Shown here one piece after another: positions 18,799 through 27,043 of a stretch of 64,000 nt of DNA. The stretch covers positions 1,550,001 to 1,614,000 of the forward strand of contig OY969782.1 in the NCBI GenBank assembly GCA_963703045.1, written 5' to 3'. The stretch is from Miltoncostaea sp963703045. GTDB taxonomy: Bacteria > Actinomycetota > Thermoleophilia > Miltoncostaeales > Miltoncostaeaceae. Under the pieces are notes generated by a model. That model did no database searches. It was not told where the DNA came from and saw only the letters and a list, made by a program, of their open reading frames with translations. Position 1 is the first letter of the stretch. Every line of letters begins with the position of its first letter. Position numbers and translations under genes: made by a program.

Positions 18799-19485
18799 TC
18801 ACGCCCGCGGGCCGACCTCGGCGATGGCGTCGGTGAAATCGGAGAGGTTGGCCACGCCCGAGATCGTCCGCGAGCCGCGCGGGCCCGTCACGATGAACGT
18901 AGGGGTGGCGTTGACCTCGTCGCCGTTGGCGGCGTCGCGGCGGGCGAAGAAGGCGCTCGCGACGGCCTCGCCGGCGTAGTCGGCCCTCCACTTCTCGACG
19001 TCCAGCCCGAGCTTGCCGACGACGTCCTCCATCAGCGCGTCGCTCAGCCAGTCCTCGGTCTCGGGCCCCTGGTTGGCGTAGAGCACCTCGACGAACGGCC
19101 ACATCGCGTCCTGCATCGCCGCCGCCTCGGCTCCGAGCGCGCCGCGCTCGGAGCTGGCGTTGATGAAGGCGATCGGACGGAAGGTGAGCTTGGCCTCCCC
19201 GTCGGAGACCGGCCCGTCGATGAGCTCGCGCACGGTGGTCTCGCTGGCCGACTTGCAGGCGGGGCAGGAGATGTCGCCGTACTCGACGATCTCGACCGGC
19301 GCGCCGGGCTCGCCCAGCGTGTTCGACGACTGGGGGATGCCGGCGACGAGGGCCTTCGCCTCGTCGACGCCCGTGACGCCGCCCGCGCCGGAGTCGTCGT
19401 CGCCGCCGAGGACGCTCACGCCCACGAGGACGCCGACCACGACGACCGCCGCGGCGATGACGCCCATGATGATTCGCTTGTTCAC
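18799..19485 (-). CDS. Membrane-anchored DsbA-like thiol oxidoreductase
   Basis: 228 aa. A single N-terminal TM (5-27) anchors an extracytoplasmic thioredoxin-fold domain with active site CPAC at residues 74-77 and the cis-proline loop NATPTF near 197. It belongs to the DsbA/thioredoxin_4 group common in actinobacteria and should introduce disulfides in exported proteins. The two secreted paralogues near 51.5-52.8 kb, each with paired cysteines, are plausible clients. GTG start with GGAG upstream; operon with dsbB. Confidence 0.9.
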   Translation of the reverse strand: MNKRIIMGVIAAAVVVVGVLVGVSVLGGDDDSGAGGVTGVDEAKALVAGIPQSSNTLGEPGAPVEIVEYGDISCPACKSASETTVRELIDGPVSDGEAKLTFRPIAFINASSERGALGAEAAAMQDAMWPFVEVLYANQGPETEDWLSDALMEDVVGKLGLDVEKWRADYAGEAVASAFFARRDAANGDEVNATPTFIVTGPRGSRTISGVANLSDFTDAIAEVGPRA

Positions 19486-19588
19486 GTCTCCGGCCTCTCT
19501 GATCGACCCTGGTTCGGCGGCCGGGACGAGGCCGGCCCCGAGCGACGATAGCGTGCCATCGTCGGCGGGGCGCGTCCGGCCGTCGGAT

Positions 19589-19594
19589 TACAGT
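19589..19594 (+). promoter_or_regulatory. -10 box TACAGT, leaderless promoter of nurA-herA-sbcDC
   Basis: TACAGT with 7 nt to ATG 19602. It appears to drive the whole end-resection operon. Confidence 0.6.
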
Positions 19595-19601
19595 CAGTCG
19601 A

Positions 19602-20594
19602 ATGGACCCCGTCGCCCCGTCGCCGCAGGTGCTGGTGGCCGACCCGTCGTACGGGCCGGGCCTGGACCCGACCGAGTCGGAGACCGCCCCCGTCGACACG
19701 ACGGTCGAGGGCATCGCGTGGAGGCCCCTCGCCCCCGCGGGCGGCCCGGGCGGCGAGCTCGCGTTCATCGACGGCGCCCAGCAGATCGAGGCCTGGCTCA
19801 CCATCACCACGCCCGGCGACGCCCGGGCGCTCCCGGGGGCCGCCTTCGCGGTGGCGGCGGGCGCGGTCATCGCGGGCCCCGGGCGCGCGGCGGCCATCAC
19901 CGGGCTGCGCGTGCGCCGCGCCGTCGTGACGGTCGGCGACCGGTTGCTGCACCTCGCGCCCGTCGCGGGCTACGCATGGGAGTCGCGGTGCGAGGCGGCG
20001 CAGGAGGCGACCGGGCTCGCCCGGCGGGTGGGCGAGGTGCGCCAGCAGCTCGAGCTCACCCTCGCCGAGGAGATCGCCCGGCCCGACCGCCTGGTCGTGC
20101 TCGACGGCCGCCTCTCGTTCGTGCGCGACGCCGCCGGCCCGATCGTCGGCGCCATCAAGAGCCACCACCGCATGTACCTGCCGCCCGACGAGGCCCGGGT
20201 GGTGATCTCGCTCGCGGTCGGCGAGCGCACGCCGCTGTTCGCCATCGGCGACGACCGCCTGTCGTGGTACCAGCGCCTGCCCGGGGTCGGCGACGCGGGC
20301 TGGGCCGGCATCCTGCGCGGCGAGGTCGCGAGGGCGGTCGGCGTGCAGGAGGCCCGCCGTCTGGCCGACCGGGCGGCGGGGGAGCTGCCCCGGTTCGCGG
20401 GGCGGCCGCACCGCGACCCGCGCGCGCCCCAGAACCTGGCCCCCGTCGCGGGCCTCGAGGCCCGTCTGCGCCACCGCATGGGCGACCGGCGGCTGGCCCT
20501 GCGCGCCGTGCGGCGCGCGGCCGGGGCGGCGCGCCTCGACCACGCCGCCACGGTCGGCGTGCGCGTGGCCGAGCCCGACCCGCTGGCGGCATGA
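19602..20594 (+). CDS. nurA: NurA-domain nuclease
   Basis: 330 aa. The NurA pattern of acidic motifs is visible: FIDGAQQIEAW near residue 54, VVLDGRLSF near 168, and a later SHHRMYL segment with basic residues. NurA is a Mn-dependent 5'-3' nuclease that works as a dimer on the HerA hexamer. The identification rests mainly on these motifs plus the neighbouring gene. The ATG follows a TACAGT box by 7 nt, and the stop overlaps the herA ATG (ATGA), which fits stoichiometric production of the pair. Confidence 0.78.
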   Translation: MDPVAPSPQVLVADPSYGPGLDPTESETAPVDTTVEGIAWRPLAPAGGPGGELAFIDGAQQIEAWLTITTPGDARALPGAAFAVAAGAVIAGPGRAAAITGLRVRRAVVTVGDRLLHLAPVAGYAWESRCEAAQEATGLARRVGEVRQQLELTLAEEIARPDRLVVLDGRLSFVRDAAGPIVGAIKSHHRMYLPPDEARVVISLAVGERTPLFAIGDDRLSWYQRLPGVGDAGWAGILRGEVARAVGVQEARRLADRAAGELPRFAGRPHRDPRAPQNLAPVAGLEARLRHRMGDRRLALRAVRRAAGAARLDHAATVGVRVAEPDPLAA

Positions 20595-22333
20595 GCGGAC
20601 CGGAGCACGCGGTGGGGGTGGTGCTCGGCCACCAGGCCGCCAGCAGCCAGACCTTCCAGGCCGGGGTGCTCGACGACCAGTCGCTCCAGGTCGACGACCT
20701 CGTGGCCGTCACGACACCCGATCCGGTCGAGGAGGTCGTGACGTACGGGGTCGTCGTCGAGTCGCACGCACTGCACGAGGGCGCGACGCTGCCGTCCGAC
20801 TCGATGGTGATCGCGGCCGGGCAGATGCCGGGCGAGCTCGTGCGCACCGCCGAGGTCCAGGTGATGCGCGTGGAGCCGGAGCGCTGGGTGGCCCCCCACC
20901 CGGGGCTGACGGTGCGCCGGGCGCGGGGCACCGAGCGGGCGCACGCGCTCTACGAGGACACGATGGAGCGCACCCTGGCGATCGGCATGGGGCGCGACGG
21001 GGAGCCGGTGCACATCGACCTCGACTTCCTCGACGGCACGAAGGGCGGTCACGTCTCGATCTCGGGCATCAGCGGGGTCGCGACCAAGACGAGCACCGCG
21101 CTGGCCCTGATCCGGCTGCTGCTCGCGCATCCGGACATGCGCCGCAAGGTGCGGGTGCTCTTGTTCAACGTGAAGGGCGAGGACCTGCTGTTCCTCGACC
21201 ACCCCAACAGCCGCTACGCCGCGCGCGACGACCGCACGGCCCTGGACGAGCGCTGGCGCCGGCTCGGGCTGGCCGATCCGGGCGGCTTCCCCGACGTCGC
21301 CTTCTGGGCGCCACCCCGGCGCGACGACCACCGCATGCCGAGCAGCGAGTCGCGCCACGAGGGGGTCAAGGTGTTCGGCTGGACGCCCCACCGGTTCGTG
21401 CTCGAGGGCCTGCTGCGGTTCTGCTTCTCGGACGCCTCGGACATGCGCAGCCAGCTCTCGTTCGTCGAGGAGCGGGTGCGGGGCGAGCTGCTGCGCCGCG
21501 CGGTGCCCGTGCTCGACCACCCGGGCGCCCTCGGCCTGCTGGGCGGGCCCGCCGAGGGGGCGCCGGAGCGGCGGGCGGCGCGTCCGGTCGGCGAGCTGGC
21601 GGCCGGGCCCTTCCACGACCTGGAGGGACTGGTCGACTTCCTCGTCGCGGAGCTCGAGGCCGACGACGGTGGCGGATCGTGGACCGGCCGCGCCGCCACG
21701 GGCACCGTCAGCGCGTTCGTCCGCCGCCTCGAGAGCGCCGCGGGGCGGCTGCGCGGCCTGATCCGCTCCGACGCATCCCCGATCCCGCGCGGCGCGGCCG
21801 CCGAGGACGAGCCCCCCGTGGCCGTGGTGCACCTGGCCCGGCTGCACGACTTCGCCCAACGCTTCGTCGTCGGCACGCTGCTGGCGCAGACGTTCGCGGC
21901 CAAGGAGGCCGGCAGTCGCGACCCGATCGAGTTCGTCGTGCTGGACGAGCTCAACAAGTACGCCCCGCGTGAGGGCGACTCGCCGATCAAGGACACGCTG
22001 ATCGACATCGCCCAGCGCGGGCGCTCGCTGGGCGTCATCCTCGTCGGCGCGCAACAGCAGGCCTCCCTGGTCGCCTCGGAGATCACCCAGAACGCGGCGA
22101 TCCGCATCGCCGGCCGCCTCGACGCGGCCGAGGCCGAGCGCAGCGAGTACGGCTGGCTGGGGCCGGCCCAGCGCGCCCGCGCCCGCCTGCTCATGCAGGG
22201 GCGGGTGCTCGTGAGCCAGCCGAGCGTGCCGGTTCCGATCGCCGTCGAGATCCCCTTCCCGCCGTGGGCGACCACCTCGGGCGAGGTGTCGCGGGCCGCC
22301 TCGGCCGCCGCCGCGATCGCGGAGTTCGGCTGA
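20591..22333 (+). CDS. herA: HerA-type hexameric DNA translocase ATPase
   Basis: 580 aa. The N-terminal HAS-barrel (about 5-115) is followed by a RecA-like core with Walker A region ISGISGVATKTSTA near 156-170 and Walker B FVVLDELNKYA near 447. A sensor/arginine-finger region follows (RGRSLGVILVGAQQQ). The last Gly of the Walker A loop is Thr here (ATKTS instead of GKT/S). The protein should pump DNA ends into NurA. Start ATG overlaps the nurA stop; sbcD follows after 2 nt. Confidence 0.88.
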   Translation: MSGPEHAVGVVLGHQAASSQTFQAGVLDDQSLQVDDLVAVTTPDPVEEVVTYGVVVESHALHEGATLPSDSMVIAAGQMPGELVRTAEVQVMRVEPERWVAPHPGLTVRRARGTERAHALYEDTMERTLAIGMGRDGEPVHIDLDFLDGTKGGHVSISGISGVATKTSTALALIRLLLAHPDMRRKVRVLLFNVKGEDLLFLDHPNSRYAARDDRTALDERWRRLGLADPGGFPDVAFWAPPRRDDHRMPSSESRHEGVKVFGWTPHRFVLEGLLRFCFSDASDMRSQLSFVEERVRGELLRRAVPVLDHPGALGLLGGPAEGAPERRAARPVGELAAGPFHDLEGLVDFLVAELEADDGGGSWTGRAATGTVSAFVRRLESAAGRLRGLIRSDASPIPRGAAAEDEPPVAVVHLARLHDFAQRFVVGTLLAQTFAAKEAGSRDPIEFVVLDELNKYAPREGDSPIKDTLIDIAQRGRSLGVILVGAQQQASLVASEITQNAAIRIAGRLDAAEAERSEYGWLGPAQRARARLLMQGRVLVSQPSVPVPIAVEIPFPPWATTSGEVSRAASAAAAIAEFG

Positions 22334-22335
22334 CG

Positions 22336-23514
22336 GTGAAGGTGCTCCACACGGGCGACTGGCACCTGGGCAAGCGCCTGTACGGCACCGAGCGGATGGA
22401 CGAGGCCGAGGCGGCGCTCGCCGAGATCGCGGACATCGCCGAGCGCGAGGCGGTGGACGCGGTGGTCGTGGCCGGCGACCTCCTCGACCGGCGGGTGGTC
22501 GACCCGGCGGCCTTCGGCGCATGCCTGCGCGCCCTCGGCCGGCTGGCCGCGATCGCCCCCGTGCTGGCGGTGGCGGGCAACCACGACGACCCCGACCTGT
22601 GGACCCACCTGGCCCCGCACCTGGCCGGGTCGCGCATCCACGTCGCGGGACGGGTGCGGCCCGCCGACGAGGCCGTCGTCAGCATCGATACGGCGTCCGG
22701 GCCGCTGCACGCCGCGCTGCTGCCCTGGCCCGAGCCCGCCCGCATGGCGCTCGGCGCGGGGGCCCGCGTGCAGGACGCCCGCGGGCGGTACGCCGACCGG
22801 GTCGCGGGCGTGCTCGCCGCCTACGGCGACGCGCTGCGGGCACGCCGCCGCGCGTCGGGGGGCGCGGCGCTGCTGGTGGGCCACCTCATGGTCGAGCGGG
22901 CGCTGGCCGGGGGCGGTGAGCGGGAGCTGACGATGGGGATCACCTACGCCGTCTCGCCCTCGGCGCTGCCGGCCGACCTCGACTACATCGCGCTCGGGCA
23001 CGTCCACCGGCCGCAGACGATCCCGGGGCTGGGCGCGCCCGGCCGCTACGCCGGCAGCCCGATGGCGCTCGACTTCAGCGAGGAGGGCCACGCCGCGTGC
23101 GTGGTCATCGCCGAGATCGACGGCGCCACGACGCGTGCGCGGGAGGTCGCGCTGACGGCCGGGGCGCCGCTGGTGCGCCTGCGCGGCCCGCTCGGCGAGC
23201 TGGCCGCGCTCGCGTCGGCCCACGACGGGGCGTGGTTCGCCTGCGAGGTCGAGCTGGACGCGCCGGCGCTCGACCTCGTGCGCCAGGTGCGCGAGGTGGT
23301 GCCGCGCGCGCTGCGTGTCGAGCCGCGCTATCCGGCGGCGGACGGGCCGGCCGCGGCGACGGCGCCGGGCGACGCCGAGGGCGGGCCGGCGCTACCCGAT
23401 CTCTACGCCGAGTGGCACGGCCTGATGGGCCGCCGCCTCGGCGACGCCCAGGCGGCGGCCTTCGCCGGCGCCCTGGCCGACGGCGGGGACCGCGACGACG
23501 AGGACCCGTCCTGA
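22336..23514 (+). CDS. sbcD: SbcD/Mre11-family nuclease
   Basis: 392 aa calcineurin-like phosphoesterase. Metal-binding motifs in order: GDWHLGK (Asp8, His10), VVAGDLLDR near 45, AGNHDD near 80, GHLM near 181 and GHVHRP near 221. With SbcC it cuts hairpins and blocked DNA ends. The GTG start two bases after the herA stop gives the canonical MKVLHTGDWHLG. An in-frame CTG overlapping the herA stop is also possible. Confidence 0.95.
   Translation: MKVLHTGDWHLGKRLYGTERMDEAEAALAEIADIAEREAVDAVVVAGDLLDRRVVDPAAFGACLRALGRLAAIAPVLAVAGNHDDPDLWTHLAPHLAGSRIHVAGRVRPADEAVVSIDTASGPLHAALLPWPEPARMALGAGARVQDARGRYADRVAGVLAAYGDALRARRRASGGAALLVGHLMVERALAGGGERELTMGITYAVSPSALPADLDYIALGHVHRPQTIPGLGAPGRYAGSPMALDFSEEGHAACVVIAEIDGATTRAREVALTAGAPLVRLRGPLGELAALASAHDGAWFACEVELDAPALDLVRQVREVVPRALRVEPRYPAADGPAAATAPGDAEGGPALPDLYAEWHGLMGRRLGDAQAAAFAGALADGGDRDDEDPS
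23501..23504 (+). promoter_or_regulatory. Shine-Dalgarno AGGA for the CTG-started sbcC
   Basis: AGGA (within GAGGA) at the end of sbcD, 6 nt before CTG 23511. Confidence 0.5.
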
Positions 23515-26249
23515 GGCCGCTCGAGCTCGAGCTCACCGCGTTCCGCTCGTACGACCGCGCCACCGTCGACCTGCGCCCCCACGACCTGGTCGTCATCACC
23601 GGCGACACCGGGGCGGGGAAGACCTCGCTGCTCGACGCCGTGTCGTTCGCGCTCTTCGGGCGCACCCCCGAGCAGACGCGCGTGAGGGATCTGCTGACGC
23701 TCGGCAAGGACCACGGCGAGGTGCGGCTGACGTTCGCCTCGCGCGGCGAGTTCTGGCGGGTCACCCGGCGCTACGGCAAGGACGCCCCCGAGCCCGCCCA
23801 CCTGCTGGAGCGCCTCGACGGCGACGGCGGCGCGACGAGCGAGACGATCGGCGGGGACGAGGCGGTGGCGGCGCGGCTGAGGACCGTCGTGGGCATGAGC
23901 TTCGACGCGTTCACGAGCGCCGTGCTGCTGGCGCAGGGGCGGTTCGCGCGGTTCCTCGGCTCCGCCCCCCGCGAGCGCGACGCGATCCTGCGCGAGCTGT
24001 TCGGCGTGGCGTCGCTCGAGGGCGCGCGGCAGGCGGCCCAGCGCCACGCCGCCGCCGCGACGGCCGAGGCCGACCTGCGGGCCGCGGACGCCGCGGGACT
24101 GACCGCGGGCACCTGGGCGGGCCGCGCCGCCGCCGCGCGTGCGGCACGGGCGACGGAGGTCGCGCACGCCGGCGTCCGCGGGCTGCGGCCGCTGGCCGCC
24201 GCGGAGGCGGTGCACGCCGCGGCGGCGCGGACGGCCCGCGAGCGCGCCGCGGCGGCGCGCCGGGCCGCCGACGACCTGCCCGGGGAGGACGCCGCGCGGG
24301 AGCTGATCGCGCGGCTGCGCGGGGCGCGCGAGGGCGCCGGCGCCGCCGAGGCCGCACGGGTCGCCGCGGCCGCGGACCTCGACGTGCGCGTGCGGGCGCG
24401 CGACGACGCCCGGGCGCGCCACGGGGGCGGGGGCGCCGAGCTGGCCGCCCTGCGCGAGCGGGCCGCGCGCGCGGCGCTGCTCGCGGCCGAGCTGCCGGCG
24501 CGCGCCGCCGTGCTCGACGACGCCGACGCCGCGCTCACGACCCGGCGCGCGGCGCTCGAGGGGCTGCGGGCGACCCTCGCCGAGGCCGTCGCCGCGCACG
24601 AGGCGGCCGCCGCGCGCGCGCGGGCGCTCGAGGCGTGCGCCGACGCCGAACGACGCGCCGCCGACGCCATCGCCGCGCGCGACGCCGCCGCGCGCGACGA
24701 GGCGGCGGCGGTCGCGGCGCACGCCGAGGCCTCCGCGGCCGCGGAGGCGGCGCAGGCCGCGCACGAGGCGGTGCGGCGCCACGACCTGGCGGTGACCGTG
24801 ATGGCGGGGCTCGCGCCGGGCGACCCCTGTCCCGTGTGCGGCGGCGTCGTCGGCGCCCACCCCCCCGAGGTCGCGGGCCTGCGGGCCGGTGACGAGGACC
24901 TCGGCCGGGTCCGGGCGGCGGTCGCGCAGGCCGGGGCCGCCGAGGGCGCCGCCCGGGAGCGCGCGCGCGCCGCCGCGGCCGCGGCCGACGCCGCCGAGGC
25001 GCGGCGCGACGAGGTGCGGCGGGAGCTCGAGGTGGCCGGCGTCGACCGCGACGGCGAGACGGAGGACGCGAGGGCGGTCGCGCACCGCGCCGCGGCCATC
25101 GAGGCGGCCCGCGGGGGGGTCGTGCAGGAGGAGCGGGCGATCGACGCCGAGTCGGGCCGCGTCGGGGCCGAGCGCACGCGGCTGGGGCGTGACCGCGACG
25201 ACCTGGCCTCCGCCCGCACGGCCCTCGGGGCGTGGGGGGCGCACGCCGACCCGGCCGCAGCCCTCGGCACGGCGATGCAGGAGGTCGGCGCCGCCGAGGC
25301 CGCCGCCGACGCCGCGGGCGCCACCGCCGCGGCCGCCGCGGCCCGCGCGGCCGACGCGCACGCGCAGGCGGCCGCCATCGAGGCGGGACCGGTGGCGTCG
25401 CTGCGCGCGACCGCGGCGCGCGTCGCCGCCCAGGGGAGCCTCGAGGCGCCGCCCGACGACCTGCCCGCGGAGGAGCTGATCGAGGCCGCCCGGGCGCTGC
25501 GGACCGAGGCCGTGGCCGCCGCGGAACGCCACGCGGCGGCGGCGGCGGAGGCCGAGCACCGGACCGCCGCCGCCCGTGAGGCGCTCGCCGCGCGCGGCGC
25601 GGACCTCGGGGTGGCCGCCGCGGCCGACCTCGACGCGGCCCTGCGCCGGCACGAGCGGGCCCGCGACGCCGCGCGGGCGCGCCTGGGCGACGCGGAGGCG
25701 GCCGCCGCCGAGGCGCGGCGGCTGCGGGGGCTGGCGGCGGCGGCCCGCGAGGCGGCCCGGGTGCACCAGCAGGTCGCCGCCGACCTCCGGGCGAACGGCT
25801 TCCCGCGCTTCCTGCTGGGACGCTTCCGCGAGCGCCTCGCCATCGAGGCGTCGGCGCGCCTGCAGGAGCTGACGAGCGGTCAGTACCGCTTCGCCGGCAC
25901 CGAGCCCGACCCCCTCGCCGTGGTCGACCAGCGGCGCGGCGAGCGCCTGCGCCCGGCGGGCAGCCTGTCCGGCGGCGAGCGCTTCCTCGCCAGCCTCGCC
26001 CTCGCGCTCGGCCTGGGCGACATCGCCGCCGAGTCGGGGGGCCGGCTCGACTGCCTCTTCCTCGACGAGGGCTTCTCGACCCTCGACGCCGAGTCGCTCG
26101 AGCAGGCGCTGGCGGGCGTCGAGCGGCTGGCCGGCGAGGGGCGGCTGATCGGCGTCATCACCCACCTGCCGGGCGTCGCGGACCGGCTGGGCGCCGAGAT
26201 CCGGGTGGCGAAGGACCCCGAGGGTGTGAGTAGAATCGCACCCGCATGA
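23511..26249 (+). CDS. sbcC: SbcC/Rad50-family ATPase (probable CTG start)
   Basis: 912 aa SMC-like protein. The N-terminus is RPLELELTAFRSY, then Walker A GDTGAGKTSLL near 31-41, a very Ala/Arg-rich coiled coil, the zinc-hook CPVC near 440, the return coil, the ABC signature LSGGERFLASLAL near 820 and Walker B CLFLDEGF near 848. No standard start codon exists before Walker A. The CTG at 23511 overlaps the sbcD TGA (CTGA) and matches the usual M-R-P-L start position. The stop overlaps the ATG of the next gene. Confidence 0.93.
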   Translation: MRPLELELTAFRSYDRATVDLRPHDLVVITGDTGAGKTSLLDAVSFALFGRTPEQTRVRDLLTLGKDHGEVRLTFASRGEFWRVTRRYGKDAPEPAHLLERLDGDGGATSETIGGDEAVAARLRTVVGMSFDAFTSAVLLAQGRFARFLGSAPRERDAILRELFGVASLEGARQAAQRHAAAATAEADLRAADAAGLTAGTWAGRAAAARAARATEVAHAGVRGLRPLAAAEAVHAAAARTARERAAAARRAADDLPGEDAARELIARLRGAREGAGAAEAARVAAAADLDVRVRARDDARARHGGGGAELAALRERAARAALLAAELPARAAVLDDADAALTTRRAALEGLRATLAEAVAAHEAAAARARALEACADAERRAADAIAARDAAARDEAAAVAAHAEASAAAEAAQAAHEAVRRHDLAVTVMAGLAPGDPCPVCGGVVGAHPPEVAGLRAGDEDLGRVRAAVAQAGAAEGAARERARAAAAAADAAEARRDEVRRELEVAGVDRDGETEDARAVAHRAAAIEAARGGVVQEERAIDAESGRVGAERTRLGRDRDDLASARTALGAWGAHADPAAALGTAMQEVGAAEAAADAAGATAAAAAARAADAHAQAAAIEAGPVASLRATAARVAAQGSLEAPPDDLPAEELIEAARALRTEAVAAAERHAAAAAEAEHRTAAAREALAARGADLGVAAAADLDAALRRHERARDAARARLGDAEAAAAEARRLRGLAAAAREAARVHQQVAADLRANGFPRFLLGRFRERLAIEASARLQELTSGQYRFAGTEPDPLAVVDQRRGERLRPAGSLSGGERFLASLALALGLGDIAAESGGRLDCLFLDEGFSTLDAESLEQALAGVERLAGEGRLIGVITHLPGVADRLGAEIRVAKDPEGVSRIAPA
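26231..26236 (+). promoter_or_regulatory. -10 box TAGAAT inside the end of sbcC
   Basis: TAGAAT with 9 nt to ATG 26246. It offers the small membrane gene its own, near-leaderless transcript besides read-through from sbcC. Confidence 0.5.
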
Positions 26250-26656
26250 ACACTCCGGCGAAACGTGCATTCGGATGGGCCGTCCTCGTCGCGGCGGCCC
26301 TCGTCGTGCTGGGCGTCTTCCTGCAGGTGTACTTCATCGCGTCGTACATCTTCGGCGCGGGCGAGGACGCCCTCGACGCGCACGTGAACCTCGGCGGCGT
26401 CGTCCACCTGGCCGAGGTGGTGGCCTTCCTGGCCGCGATCGGTGCCTACTGGAAGGCCTGGAAGGGCGTCATCCTGCCCTTCGCGCTCGCGCTCGTGGGG
26501 ACGGTGCAACTCGCGTTCTCGGACGCCGACGAGTGGGCCGGCGGGATCCACGGCCTGCTCGCCCTCGTGGTGCTGATCCTCGCCCACGCGGTCGTGGTGC
26601 GGACCATGCGCGACATGGGCCTCGGGCGCCACGGCCGCGCCCACGGCGGCCCCTGA
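26246..26656 (+). CDS. Small four-TM membrane protein
   Basis: 136 aa, with hydrophobic helices at about 8-32, 48-68, 73-92 and 97-118 and a short basic tail. A His in helix 2 (VVHLAEVV) and another in helix 4 (GGIHGLL) could bind a metal or haem, but no family is certain; it resembles DUF6220-type proteins. The ATG overlaps the sbcC stop, and a TAGAAT box lies 9 nt upstream. Confidence 0.75.
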   Translation: MNTPAKRAFGWAVLVAAALVVLGVFLQVYFIASYIFGAGEDALDAHVNLGGVVHLAEVVAFLAAIGAYWKAWKGVILPFALALVGTVQLAFSDADEWAGGIHGLLALVVLILAHAVVVRTMRDMGLGRHGRAHGGP

Positions 26657-26657
26657 G

Positions 26658-26960
26658 CTAGAAGCCCGGCACGGCCCTCCCGTCGCCGGCGGAGCGCTCG
26701 AGCCGCATCACCTCGTCCTCGCGCTCCAGCACCCCGGCCTCGTCGAGCGCCGTCGCGCGCACGGCGCTGTGGGCGTAGAGCTCGGCGGCGGCCGCGTCGT
26801 CGAACTCGATCACGGCGACCAGCCGGGTGGGATCGGCCTCGGAGGCGAGCAGGCGGTGCGCGCGCGCCCCGTGCGACCTGCGGGTCTCGTCGAACGAGTC
26901 GTAGACGAGCCGGAAGCGACCGGGATCGCGAACCCGGTAGCGGGCGAGGAGCACGCTCAC
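26658..26960 (-). CDS. ABM/dimeric ferredoxin-like small protein
   Basis: 100 aa with a beta-alpha-beta-beta-alpha-beta pattern: SVLLARYRVRDPGRFRLVYDSF, then LVAVIEFDDAAAAELYAHS. This resembles antibiotic-biosynthesis monooxygenase or EthD-like folds; the activity is unknown. The GTG at 26960 has AGGAGG 5 nt upstream, which fixes the start. The stop lies one base from the convergent membrane gene, so there is no terminator between them. Confidence 0.72.
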   Translation of the reverse strand: MSVLLARYRVRDPGRFRLVYDSFDETRRSHGARAHRLLASEADPTRLVAVIEFDDAAAAELYAHSAVRATALDEAGVLEREDEVMRLERSAGDGRAVPGF

Positions 26961-27043
26961 GGTGACCTCCTGCGTCGGGATCGGTACCCGACGATCATCC
27001 GCGCGCGCGCCGCGACGGGCATCCGCGGCGGCCCGCGGCGACC

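Noticed and set aside
19602..26249. Reading the HerA/NurA cluster as an anti-phage defence island
   Set aside because: Typical partners (Sir2, DUF4297, restriction or toxin genes) and mobile elements are absent, and SbcCD is the neighbour, so repair is the better explanation.
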